DNA of 64,000 nt from Chloroflexota bacterium (GTDB lineage: Bacteria > Chloroflexota > Anaerolineae > Anaerolineales > Villigracilaceae): assembly GCA_016191845.1 (NCBI GenBank), contig JACPVF010000005.1, positions 1 to 64,000 on the forward strand. Direction: 5' to 3'. Under the pieces are notes generated by a model that had not been told where the DNA came from, did not search any database, and saw only the letters and a program-made list of their open reading frames with translations. Below, in pieces: positions 25,091 to 33,700 of the stretch (the first letter of the stretch is position 1; the number at the start of each line of letters is the position of its first letter). The translations under genes were made by a program, and so were the position numbers.

Positions 25091-25153
25091 CCTTGTCGAT
25101 TGTGAAGGCGTCCCGCCTCCTCATGGTACAATTTTGCCTCGATTGGAGAAACC

Positions 25154-25372
25154 ATGGTCAGTACCGAATTGCTTGAAATCCTGCGCTGCCCCAAATGCGT
25201 CCGCGAGACGGGCGGCATGCTCAAACTCTACAAAGACTCCTGGCTCATCTGCCAGGACTGCGGCCGCAAGTATCCCATCGTCGACGACATCCCCGTGATG
25301 CTGATCGACGAAGGCGACAAGTGGGTCAACACCGCCGAGGGCAGCCTGCCCGTCCCGCCGCCCGCCAAGTAA
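25154..25372 (+). CDS. Trm112-like zinc-ribbon protein
   Basis: 72 residues. LLEILRCPKCV and LICQDCGRKYPIVDDIPVML are the two halves of the Trm112/YcaR zinc ribbon with four Cys. Family members activate methyltransferases or have unknown partners. GGAG precedes the ATG. The stop TAA shares its last A with the ATG of the next gene, so the pair is coupled. Confidence 0.92.
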   Translation: MVSTELLEILRCPKCVRETGGMLKLYKDSWLICQDCGRKYPIVDDIPVMLIDEGDKWVNTAEGSLPVPPPAK

Positions 25373-25950
25373 TGAACGACCTCGAGGCTCTGCTCGGTGA
25401 CCTGCTCAGCGGGGATGACATCCGCGCTGAGGGAGCCGTGGCGGGGTTGATTGCCTTGGACGAATCGGCTCGTCCCGCCTTGCTGGAGGCCTCCCGCTCA
25501 GCGACCGACGATGGACGCTGGTGGATCGTCCGTGCCCTGGTCGAACTGCCCAGCATCCGGACCGTGGACCTGGTCCCGTTTTTGGAGGATCCCGCTCCCG
25601 AAGTTCGACAAGCCGCCGCTCTGGGGCTGGGCGCCCACCCCGACGAAATGGCCATCCCGAGCCTGGTCCGCGCCCTGCGCGACCCCGACTCGATGACGGC
25701 GGCCCTGGCGGCCAACGCCCTTGGCAATGTGGGGACCACCTCCACGCCTGCCTTACTCGAGGTCCTGGCAGGGGACGCCCCGCAAACCGTCCGCGTGCTG
25801 GTGATGCGAACGCTGGCCGAACTGAAAGATCACCGTGCCATCCGTGTCATGCTGAAGGCTCTCGACGAAGATTCGGCCCTGGTCCAGCATTGGGCGCGCG
25901 AAGGGCTCGAACGCCTTGGCCTTGACATGGTCTTTATGAAACCAAACTAA
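25372..25950 (+). CDS. HEAT-repeat protein
   Basis: 192 residues made of about five HEAT units, for example DLVPFLEDPAPEVRQAAALGLG, AIPSLVRALRDPDSMTAALAANALG and LEVLAGDAPQTVRVLVMRTLAEL. PBS-lyase-type short HEAT repeats form a curved solenoid for protein contacts. No catalytic residues are visible. ATG 25372 overlaps the Trm112 stop by one base; a longer frame upstream runs inside Trm112 and is not real. Confidence 0.85.
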   Translation: MNDLEALLGDLLSGDDIRAEGAVAGLIALDESARPALLEASRSATDDGRWWIVRALVELPSIRTVDLVPFLEDPAPEVRQAAALGLGAHPDEMAIPSLVRALRDPDSMTAALAANALGNVGTTSTPALLEVLAGDAPQTVRVLVMRTLAELKDHRAIRVMLKALDEDSALVQHWAREGLERLGLDMVFMKPN

Positions 25951-25953
25951 GCT

Positions 25954-27408
25954 ATGAATAAAATTTTCGACTTCTTCAAGAAAATCAAATTGCCGCAAGG
26001 CAAGCGACCCAAATTGGGTTCGATCATCTTCTGGGGAATCAGCCTGGTGCTGGTGGCGCTGGCCTTCTCGGCTTCGCGCAGCATCTTCCGTTGTTGGGAG
26101 ATCACTAACCTGCCGGGTATTTCCCCGTCCACCTGCGCGAATGCCGGCACAAGTGTGTTGGGCACGCCTGTGGTCAACGATCAGGGCACGCCTGTGGCTG
26201 TACCGCCTACGCCGGTGCCCGCCGCTCCTGAAGTGCAATTACCGACCTGGGATGGCGCCAGCCGCATCAACATCCTGTTCATCGGCCTGGACTATCGCGA
26301 TTACCTCTCCAACGACGGCCCGCCGCGCACCGACACGATGATCCTCTTCACCGTCGACCCGCAGAGCAAGACGGCGGGCATGCTGTCCATCCCGCGCGAC
26401 CTGTGGGTGAACATCCCTGGTTTCGGGTATAGCCGCATTAACACGGCCTATCCCAGCGGCGAAGGCGCGCAATTGCCCGGCGGCGGTCCCGGCCTGGCGA
26501 TGAGGACCGTGGAACAGGTCGTTGGGGTGCCGGTTCAGTATTACGGCTCGATCGATTTCCACGCCTTTGAGGAAGCCATCGATTCGATGGGCGGCCTGTA
26601 TATCTGCATCCCTGAAAAGATCCGCATCGACCCCATCGGTGACAAACGTCCCGAGATCCTCAAGCCTGGCTGTCAGACGTTGTGGGGATATCAGGTGTTG
26701 GCCTACGCCCGTAATCGTTACACCGCCAATGGCGATGTGGACCGCGCTGGCCGTCAACAGCAGGTGATCTACGCCCTGTACACTCAGATCTTTAATCCAG
26801 CCAATTTCCCGACCATGCTGTCCAAGGCCCCCAAGATTTACGCCGAGGCCTCGGCCGGTCTGCGTACCAACCTGACCTTCGACGACCTGATGAAGCTCGG
26901 TGTTTTGATGAGCCAGATCCCCATTCAGAACATCAAGCATGGCATCATCGACACGACCATGACCACCATGCACAATGTCACTCTGGGTGGGCAGAATGCC
27001 AGCATCCTCAAACCGATGCCTGATAAGATCCGTGTGCTGCGCGACGAAATCTTCATCTCTGGCGGCCCAACCAGCCCTCGCGCGGCTGGCGATGCGACCG
27101 TGCTCATGCAGCAGGATGAGGCGCGGATTCGTGTCGTCAACAGTTCGCTGGATGCCACCCTCGGTCAGCGCACAGCGAATTATTTGATCACACAGGGTAT
27201 GAATGTGACCGAAGTGACCGCAGGCCAGAATGTCCAGAACTCGGCCGTGGTGATCTACGGCCCGAAATTGTACGCGCTGCGTTACCTGCTGACCATGTTC
27301 GGAATCAGTTCGAACAGCCAGATCACTTTCGCGAAGGATCCGTCCACGGTGGACATTGAGATCATCCTTGGCAATGACTGGATGAACCGCCTTCCAGCGG
27401 GCCTCTAG
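25954..27408 (+). CDS. LCP-family (LytR-CpsA-Psr) cell-wall glycopolymer ligase
   Basis: 484 residues. One membrane helix at about 28-48, a Pro/Val linker, then the LCP domain (about 105-260) with NILFIGLDYRDY, RTDTMILFTVDP, MLSIPRDLWVNIPG and the Arg-rich YARNRYTANGDVDRAGRQQQ. A LytR_C domain is at about 385-475. LCP enzymes attach polymers from polyprenyl-phosphate to peptidoglycan outside the membrane. That fits the polysaccharide clusters later in this window. The ATG lies three bases after the HEAT gene, so it may be in one operon with Trm112. Confidence 0.94.
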   Translation: MNKIFDFFKKIKLPQGKRPKLGSIIFWGISLVLVALAFSASRSIFRCWEITNLPGISPSTCANAGTSVLGTPVVNDQGTPVAVPPTPVPAAPEVQLPTWDGASRINILFIGLDYRDYLSNDGPPRTDTMILFTVDPQSKTAGMLSIPRDLWVNIPGFGYSRINTAYPSGEGAQLPGGGPGLAMRTVEQVVGVPVQYYGSIDFHAFEEAIDSMGGLYICIPEKIRIDPIGDKRPEILKPGCQTLWGYQVLAYARNRYTANGDVDRAGRQQQVIYALYTQIFNPANFPTMLSKAPKIYAEASAGLRTNLTFDDLMKLGVLMSQIPIQNIKHGIIDTTMTTMHNVTLGGQNASILKPMPDKIRVLRDEIFISGGPTSPRAAGDATVLMQQDEARIRVVNSSLDATLGQRTANYLITQGMNVTEVTAGQNVQNSAVVIYGPKLYALRYLLTMFGISSNSQITFAKDPSTVDIEIILGNDWMNRLPAGL

Positions 27409-27415
27409 CAAAAAC

Positions 27416-27447
27416 GAAACCGCAGGCCACTGGCCTGCGGTTTTTGT
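27416..27447. terminator. Bidirectional terminator
   Basis: AAACCGCAGGCC and GGCCTGCGGTTT pair around a short loop, with T and A runs on either side, between convergent genes. Confidence 0.9.
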
Positions 27448-27458
27448 TTTGTAAGGGA

Positions 27459-28307
27459 TCATTGTTGTTGGAAACTCAGGCGGATGACGCCGATATAGGG
27501 GACCCCATCTGCGGAAGTACAGCCGGGCAGGGCTACGTTGGTGACCGTTGCACTGCCGGCTCCCACGCGGACGGTGTACACGATGCCCGCCTGCATGACG
27601 AAATCCGCATAACCGTTTCCCAACTCGGGCTTGAATCCGGTGAAGAAGTGTTCCTCTCCGCCATCCCAGGTGACGATGATCTCCACACCCGGCGCGGGGC
27701 GACGGCGCGAGTCAGTCACGAGGATTTGCAGCAGGCCTTCCTGCAAGCCTGCTTCGCACAAGGTATCCTGCGCAGTCAGTTCGTAGGCGCGGCCCGGCTC
27801 GGGGGTGGGAGTCCGCGTGGGGCGCGGGGTGGGGGTGCTGACCGTGGCGGGCGGTTCAATGACCTGCTCGGGGATGAAAGTCCCGGTTGACTCGGGAGTG
27901 ATGTCTCCAGGCAGAGTGACCACCAGGATGGGCGTGGTGGTGAAGGATGGTCGGGTGGGTTCGGTCGCGGCGAGCGGGGGCTGCTGCAGGTCCGCGGCCA
28001 ATTGGGCCACCTGCTGAACTTCCTCGAAAGAGTCCCCGTCGGCCAGCATCCGCTGGGCTTGTGCGTTGAGCACCGCCAACGGGTCGGAGTCACCCAGCAG
28101 GGCAAGACGGGCACGGGCCCGTTCCAGGTCGCCGTTGGAGGCATACGCGGCGGCAATCAGTGAACGCAAATCATCCTTGAAGTCGGCGCGCAGGGTATTG
28201 GGGGAAGTGTCTTTGAAAGGGGCGGGTGCGATGACCCATGCGTACAGGATACCCAGCCCTGCACCTGCAATCAAAAGGAACAATGCCAGCCAGGGAAATC
28301 GCTTCAT
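27459..28307 (-). CDS. Membrane-anchored protein, paralog of the next gene
   Basis: 282 residues. One N-terminal membrane helix (about 5-25), then a helical domain with NTLRADFKDDLRSLIAAAY and LERARARLALLGDSDP (about 37-75). A Pro/Thr-rich linker follows (about 110-175), then a C-terminal beta domain with DTLCEAGLQEGLLQILVTD and Cys at both ends. The N-terminal half is clearly related to the 114-residue product of the upstream gene. It overlaps that gene by four bases. The external beta domain looks like a small binding module; I do not know the family. Confidence 0.8.
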   Translation of the reverse strand: MKRFPWLALFLLIAGAGLGILYAWVIAPAPFKDTSPNTLRADFKDDLRSLIAAAYASNGDLERARARLALLGDSDPLAVLNAQAQRMLADGDSFEEVQQVAQLAADLQQPPLAATEPTRPSFTTTPILVVTLPGDITPESTGTFIPEQVIEPPATVSTPTPRPTRTPTPEPGRAYELTAQDTLCEAGLQEGLLQILVTDSRRRPAPGVEIIVTWDGGEEHFFTGFKPELGNGYADFVMQAGIVYTVRVGAGSATVTNVALPGCTSADGVPYIGVIRLSFQQQ

Positions 28308-28648
28308 GGCGCGGTCCCCTGCCAGGCTTGCATGGCCGTGGTCAGTTTTTGCATCAAGGCCAGATCTGCTTCGGAATAACCGATTTTACGGGCATCCGCC
28401 AGCGCCTGGGACGCAAGCTCCCCGGGGGGCTGGCTGCCCAATACGGCCAGTCGACGAACGGCCAGGTCTGGGTTCTGCTCTGCCTGGTAAGCTTCAGCCA
28501 CCATCAACACATAATCGGCGCGATAGTCGGCGCGCAAAGTATCGGGCGTCGTGTCCACGTATTCGACCGGGGAGATGCCCCAGCCGTAGACGAGGCCCAG
28601 CGCGATGCCGATCAGGAGTGCTAAAAGGGGGAGAGTCCAGCGGGACAT
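28304..28648 (-). CDS. Membrane-anchored helical protein, paralog of the next gene
   Basis: 114 residues. One N-terminal helix (about 6-24), then DTLRADYRADYVLMVAEAY and LAVRRLAVLG, matching the first domain of the larger protein at 27459-28307. The repeated TLRAD-Y...AVLG plan resembles TPR-like helices. The ATG at 28648 has no ribosome site but lies right after the SRP RNA T-run, so transcripts that read through that terminator would start here. The upstream in-frame codons cross the SRP RNA and are not coding. Confidence 0.72.
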   Translation of the reverse strand: MSRWTLPLLALLIGIALGLVYGWGISPVEYVDTTPDTLRADYRADYVLMVAEAYQAEQNPDLAVRRLAVLGSQPPGELASQALADARKIGYSEADLALMQKLTTAMQAWQGTAP

Positions 28649-28655
28649 GGGAGGT

Positions 28656-28662
28656 GAAAAAA
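28656..28662 (-). terminator. T-run ending the SRP RNA
   Basis: On the minus strand the closing helix of the SRP RNA (CCTGCTCGG) is followed by ATATTTTTTC. Confidence 0.8.
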
Positions 28663-28665
28663 TAT

Positions 28666-28765
28666 CCGAGCAGGTGATCGGCGGCACCCAGAGACACTTC
28701 CTTACCGTTGCTGCCTCTCGGCCCTGGCGGGGTTCGCAAGGCTCTGCCGCGCCGGGCCTGCCCGG
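28666..28765 (-). ncRNA. ffs: Signal recognition particle RNA, small bacterial type
   Basis: On the minus strand the conserved domain IV reads GAACCCCGCCAGGGCCGAGA then GGCAGCAACGGTAAGGAAG, with a GAGA tetraloop. CGGCA pairs with TGCCG around it. The outer stem CCGGGCAGG (5' end near 28765) pairs with CCTGCTCGG (3' end near 28674-28666) with one G-U pair. The length of about 100 bases is normal for the small type without an Alu domain. The RNA binds Ffh for membrane protein targeting. Ends are good to a few bases. Confidence 0.93.
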
Positions 28766-28774
28766 ACGGTTGCA

Positions 28775-28803
28775 AGGATACTCGAATCGGGAGGGTGTGT
28801 CAA
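28775..28803 (-). promoter_or_regulatory. Promoter of the SRP RNA
   Basis: On the minus strand TTGACA (28803-28798), a 17-base spacer and TATCCT (28780-28775). The predicted start is near 28768, matching the RNA's 5' end. The -35 box overlaps the TGA stop of the upstream acyltransferase gene. Confidence 0.88.
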
Positions 28804-29831
28804 CTACGCGGTGGGATGTGGTCACCCATCAGGAACTTAAAACCTGATGGCCATCCTCTGCGCAGGGCAGCGAAGATGCCAATGCTGAGCGCCAGGACCA
28901 GGAAAGGATACAGGATATCCCACATTGCGAGCGAATTCAACGCGGGGATCAGGGCCTGGATTCCCTTGCTGATGGCGAAGATGACCATCATGTGAGCCAG
29001 GTATACGCCGAGCGAGTAGTCACGGCCCCAGGCGCTCAGGGTGGGATTCTCCAGCCAGCGGATTCCGCTCACGCCCAGGCTGGCGATGCCTAACGCAAAG
29101 GGCAGGGTGCCAATCAGCACTTCATGCTCGGTCATAGGGGTGTCGAAGCGTGTGTACAGGAACCAGGTCTCGAAGACTTGCAGGGCGAGTCCGCCCGCAA
29201 CCAGACCAAGGGCCAGCCAGCGGTTCAATGGTCCGCGGCGGAAAAGCCACACGCCCAGGGCTAACGCAGGCACCGACAACCACTGACGAGCGATTACGAA
29301 ATCGAAGGGAAACTTGAGGTCAAAGACCTGGTTGTACGCACCCGCCAACCAAATGTGGACCAGGATGCCCAGGGAGAGCACGGGAATCCATTTCTCCAGT
29401 TTGTAATGGAACAGGAACAACAGTGTGATGAAGCCGAGCACCAGTGAACTGGGAAACCACAGGTGGAAGTATTCGCCGATGTAGATGAAACTGGGGAAGA
29501 GCAGCCTGCGGAAGACTTCCTTGACGTCGTGCTCGGCGATGACCAGCGGGATGTACAGGATGCTCCACAGTACGAAGAGCCAGATCAGGCGGTAAAGCGC
29601 AGGACGCACATCCGCGCGTTTGGGATCGGCCAGACGCTGGGCGAAGAAATATCCGCTGACGATGAAGAAGAATGGCACGGCCCAGCGCGCCTGCAGGCGG
29701 ATCAGCACGTTGACGGCGTCGGGCAGGTTATTGAACGAGACGTGCAGGGCAATGACTTCCAGCGTGGCGAACAGGCGCAGGCTGTCGATGGTTAGGTTGC
29801 GGGTGCGGTCCATGTCCCGATTGTATTCCAT
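28800..29831 (-). CDS. Acyltransferase-3 family membrane protein
   Basis: 343 residues with about ten membrane helices. IDSLRLFATLEVIALHVSF (about 15-33) carries the conserved Arg and His of the OafA/acyltransferase-3 family, and VPFFFIVSGYFFAQR the second motif. These move acyl groups onto sugars of surface polymers from the cytoplasmic side. The start could be ATG 29831 or the ATG six codons later. Its stop codon overlaps the SRP RNA promoter. Confidence 0.9.
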   Translation of the reverse strand: MEYNRDMDRTRNLTIDSLRLFATLEVIALHVSFNNLPDAVNVLIRLQARWAVPFFFIVSGYFFAQRLADPKRADVRPALYRLIWLFVLWSILYIPLVIAEHDVKEVFRRLLFPSFIYIGEYFHLWFPSSLVLGFITLLFLFHYKLEKWIPVLSLGILVHIWLAGAYNQVFDLKFPFDFVIARQWLSVPALALGVWLFRRGPLNRWLALGLVAGGLALQVFETWFLYTRFDTPMTEHEVLIGTLPFALGIASLGVSGIRWLENPTLSAWGRDYSLGVYLAHMMVIFAISKGIQALIPALNSLAMWDILYPFLVLALSIGIFAALRRGWPSGFKFLMGDHIPPRS

Positions 29832-29863
29832 TTCCTGCAGCCATTGATTTCGACTTCCCCTGT

Positions 29864-29891
29864 TTGGGTTCTGATTGTCTCGTGATATAAT
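29864..29891 (+). promoter_or_regulatory. Promoter of the partner-switch operon
   Basis: TTGGGT (29864-29869), a 16-base spacer and TATAAT (29886-29891), followed by a leader of about 40 bases to the ATG at 29941. Confidence 0.65.
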
Positions 29892-29940
29892 TTTTGCACT
29901 GGTTTATGCAACTGTCAATTTGAACACGGAGGATGCTTTT

Positions 29941-30276
29941 ATGGAAATCAGCACCAAGGAATTCAAGCACTGCGACATGCTCATGCTGAAAGGCCGCATC
30001 GACAGCGCCACTGCGCCCCAGTTCAGCCAGGCCCTGGATGCCATCACCGAGTCGGGCCGTTTCAAGATTGTGGTCGACATGAGCCAGCTGGAATACATGT
30101 CCAGTGCCGGGTTCCGCGCCCTGCTTGCCACCCAGCGAGCCTGCAAACGCTACAACCGTGGCGAGGTCGTCCTAGCCTCCGTTCCAGCCCGCATCCAGGA
30201 AGCCCTCGAACTGGCGGGCTTCACCGAACTGTTCAAGACTTTTGATGAGCCCCTGGCCGCAGTCGGCAATTTCTAG
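29941..30276 (+). CDS. STAS-domain anti-sigma factor antagonist (RsbV-like)
   Basis: 111 residues, a single STAS domain. DMSQLEYMSSAGFRALLATQ holds the phosphorylatable Ser54 at the same place as in SpoIIAA. When unphosphorylated it should bind the kinase next door and release that kinase's target. CGGAGGA precedes the ATG at 29941; the in-frame codons upstream cross the promoter. The next two genes are the kinase and a phosphatase, so the whole switch is present. Confidence 0.94.
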   Translation: MEISTKEFKHCDMLMLKGRIDSATAPQFSQALDAITESGRFKIVVDMSQLEYMSSAGFRALLATQRACKRYNRGEVVLASVPARIQEALELAGFTELFKTFDEPLAAVGNF

Positions 30277-30318
30277 CCCGGTTGCGCGGACGCGATTCAA
30301 ACATTTGAGGAAGGATGC

Positions 30319-30352
30319 CGCCTCCGCCGCAGGTGTTGGAGGCGGTTTTTGA
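30319..30352 (+). terminator. Internal hairpin with T-run (attenuator or terminator)
   Basis: CCGCCTCC and GGAGGCGG pair around GCCGCAGGTGTT, followed by five T, between the STAS gene and the kinase gene. It may set the ratio of the two. Confidence 0.75.
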
Positions 30353-30360
30353 TTACAACG

Positions 30361-30768
30361 ATGCGCAAGGTCAAATATCCCGCCCAATTCCAATATCTGG
30401 ACGAGATCCGTGAATTCGTAGCCGAGGTGGCCCGCAAGGGCGGCTTCGGTGAGAAAGAGATTTACTCGATCCAGTTGGCTGCGGACGAGGCCGCTTCGAA
30501 TATCATCGAACATGCCTACGCGGGCGTGAAGAATGGATCCCTGGAGGTTTCCTGTGGTATGCAAGGTGACGTGATCACCATCATCCTGCGTGACCAGGGC
30601 AGGCCCTTCAATCCCAACTCGGTCCAGCCACCTAACTTAAAAGCGGATCTCTCCGACCGCCAGATCGGCGGCCTGGGCATTTACCTGATGCGTAAACTCA
30701 TGGACGATGTCCGTTACGAAACATCCTCCAGGGGGAACAGCCTGACCTTGATCAAACGGAGAAACTAA
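30361..30768 (+). CDS. Anti-sigma regulatory kinase (RsbW/SpoIIAB-like)
   Basis: 135 residues with a HATPase_c_2 fold. The N box IQLAADEAASNIIEHAY has Glu and Asn for ATP-Mg, and the G boxes are DQGRPFNPN and GGLGIYLMRKL. It should phosphorylate the STAS protein and hold a sigma factor or another partner. No dedicated sigma gene is adjacent. The ATG at 30361 gives an ordinary family start; the upstream TTG would lie in the terminator T-run. Confidence 0.93.
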   Translation: MRKVKYPAQFQYLDEIREFVAEVARKGGFGEKEIYSIQLAADEAASNIIEHAYAGVKNGSLEVSCGMQGDVITIILRDQGRPFNPNSVQPPNLKADLSDRQIGGLGIYLMRKLMDDVRYETSSRGNSLTLIKRRN

Positions 30769-30773
30769 AGCGC

Positions 30774-33700
30774 ATGAGCGCCGCACCCCGCGCCGCCCAT
30801 CCTGAAACCTGGGATTGGCGGACTCTTGCCAGCCTTGGCGAGCAACTGGTCAGCACCGGCTCGCTTTCCGCCCAGCGTGACCGCATCCTTTCGGTCATGC
30901 GGCAACTGGTTTCTGGCGAAGCGGATGTGTGGCTGCACGAGACTCTCTTCCGCCTGCCCGATTGGGACGAAGAGCGTCTCTTCCCGAACCAGCCTCCCCA
31001 CGAGGGGATGCGCCGCGCCACCCAGCGCAAACGGTTGTACTCCCAGGGTGGGACGAAGAACAACCCGGTTGCCGCGGCCGCTGTCCCGCTGGAAGATCAG
31101 GGATTCATCCTTGGCGCGTTGCAGGTGACCCGCCCCGAGGGCCCGAAGTTCACTCGCGAGGAATTGGCACTGCTCGACGGCCTGGCCCGCATCGTGTCGG
31201 TGGGATTGTATGCCGCGCATCGCGTCGAGGTCGAGCGCTTCCGCCTGGGACAGTTAAGTCTTGTGCGCGAGGTCAGCGCCCAGATCGCCAACGTGCTCGA
31301 CGTGGACGAACTCTCGCGCCGCGTGACCGAGCTCATCCAAAAGACCTTCCATTTTTATTCCGTCGCCATTTTCACCGTGGAGCAAGGGGAGCATATTCTG
31401 CGTTTCCGTTCGAGTGCCACGGCCCCGCGCAAGGGACGCAAGAAGGTCTCCTTCCCGCAGGAGGTTGAACTCGGCCTGGGCCTGATCGGCTCCGCCGCCC
31501 AAACGGGTGAGCAGATCTCCATCTCCGACGTGCGCTCGGACACGCGTTATCGTTTCATCGACAGCCTGCCCGAGACGCGCTCCGAGGTGGTCATCCCGCT
31601 CAAGATCGAGGACCGTGTGCTGGGTGTGCTCGACGTGCAAAGCGACCGTCTGAACGCCTTTCACCCCAACGATCTGCTCATCCTCAACGCCCTGGCCGAC
31701 GCCATCGTCCGCGCCGTGGAGGGTGCCCGCCTGTACAGCGGCCTGCGCCGCCGCGCCGACCAGTTGACCCTGGTGGCCGAGGTCAGCAAAGGCTTGACCT
31801 CCACATTGGACCTGCGCGAATTGATGCACGATGCTGCCTCCCTCATCCATGACCGTTTTGGGTATCCGCACGTGCAGGTCTTCACCGTACACCCCAACCG
31901 CCGCCTGATCGAATATGTGGCGGGCAGCGGCAAACGTTCCAAGTCGTTGGAGGGATACACCATCGCCCTCGACGAATCCAGCGGCATCATCCCGTGGGTG
32001 GCGCGCAGTGGCGAGACCGCCCTGCTCAACGATGTGACTGCCGACCCGCGCTACACTCCATCCCCCCTGCCGCCCAAGAACACCCGCTCCGAGCTGACCG
32101 TTCCCCTGCGCTATGACAACCGCGTGGTCGGCATCCTCGATATTCAGTCCGACCAGGTGGATGCCTTCAACGAGGACGATCGCCTGATCTTCGAGACGGT
32201 GGGTGACTCCATCGCCTCGGCCATTCGCAATGTGGACTTGTACCGCTCCGAGCGCTGGCGCCGTCAGGTGGCTGACAGCCTGCGCGAAGTGGCAGGTCTC
32301 GTCTCGGCCAACGTGGGCGTGGACCAGGTCCTCGAGACCATCCTGGTGGAACTCGAGCGCAACCTGCCTGTGGATGTAGCCGCCATCTGGCTGGCGGGTG
32401 ACAACGGCCTGTTCCTGGCGGCCGTCCACGGCGGTGATGCGGATGCCATCGAGAAGGCCCGTCTCGAGTCGGCGGATGCTTCCATCGGGTTGGTCAGTGC
32501 TCTCTTCGCCGATGAACCCGTCATCCGCAAGCCGGGCGAGCCCATGCTGCCCTCAGGCCTCGGAATGGGTTTCGACGACAGTTATTCCTCGCTCGTTGCG
32601 CCGTTGCGCGTGGGCGATCAGCCGCTGGGACTTCTCACCCTGGCACATCGCACCTCGGGACGCTATGGTCACGAGGCCCAGGCCATGACCACCACCTTTG
32701 CCAGTTACGCCGCAGTGGCCATCGAGAACGCACGCCTGTACGACTCCGCGCAGGAGCAGGCTTACGCCTCGGCGGCCCTGTTGCAGGTGGCGCAGGCTGT
32801 CGTCAGCTTGAGCGACCTGGACGAGATCCTCGGCACCATCATCCGCATCATGCCGATCCTGGTCGGCATCCAGCGCGTGGCCCTCTACCTGTGGGATCCC
32901 GAGGATGAGACCTTCCTGCCCGATCAGGAGTACGGCCTGAACGAGGATGACCGCGAGGCCCTGTGGGAACGTCCCTTTGCATTGGGCGATTTCCCGTTGC
33001 TGGATGCTGCCTGTGAGCAGAACCACCTGCTGACGCATGCGCTCAAGTCCAAGGCCAAGCCGCGCAGTTGGTTGAAGCTCAAGCCCAAGGCCGAAGAGGA
33101 CGAAACCGAATTGCGCTCGGACGGCCGCCTGTTGATGGCTGTCCCGCTTTCGATCAAGAATGACCTGTTCGGCGTCATGCTGGTGGAGGAGGCTGAAGGC
33201 GGACGCCGCTTCCGCACCCGCCGCGTGGAGATCATCAACGGCATTGCCCAGCAGGCAGCACTGGCTATCCAGAACGATTTACTGCAAGCCGAGATGGTGG
33301 TGCGCGAACGCCTCGAGACCGAGGTGCAATTGGCCCGCCAGATCCAGCAGACTTTCCTGCCCACGACCCTGCCGTCCTTCCCGGGCTGGCAGATTTCCGC
33401 GCGTTGGCGCACGGCGCGACAGGTGGGCGGTGACTTCTACGACGTGATCGAATTGCCGAATGGACGCCTGGGCCTGTTCATCGCAGATGTGGCCGACAAG
33501 GGCGTGCCTGCTGCGCTCTTCATGGCCCTCACGCGGACCCTGGTGCGGGCCGCCGTCATCGAGACCGAATCCCCCGCCGAGGCATTGACCCGCGTCAACA
33601 CCTTGCTGCTGCCCGACACCCAACAAGGCATGTTCGTCACCGCTGTCTACGCCGTGCTGGACGTGGCTTCGGGCGGCCTGACCTATGCCAACGCGGGGCA

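Noticed and set aside
28649-28825. Upstream extension of the 114-residue protein
   Set aside because: The codons fall in the SRP RNA and its promoter, which explain the sequence better.
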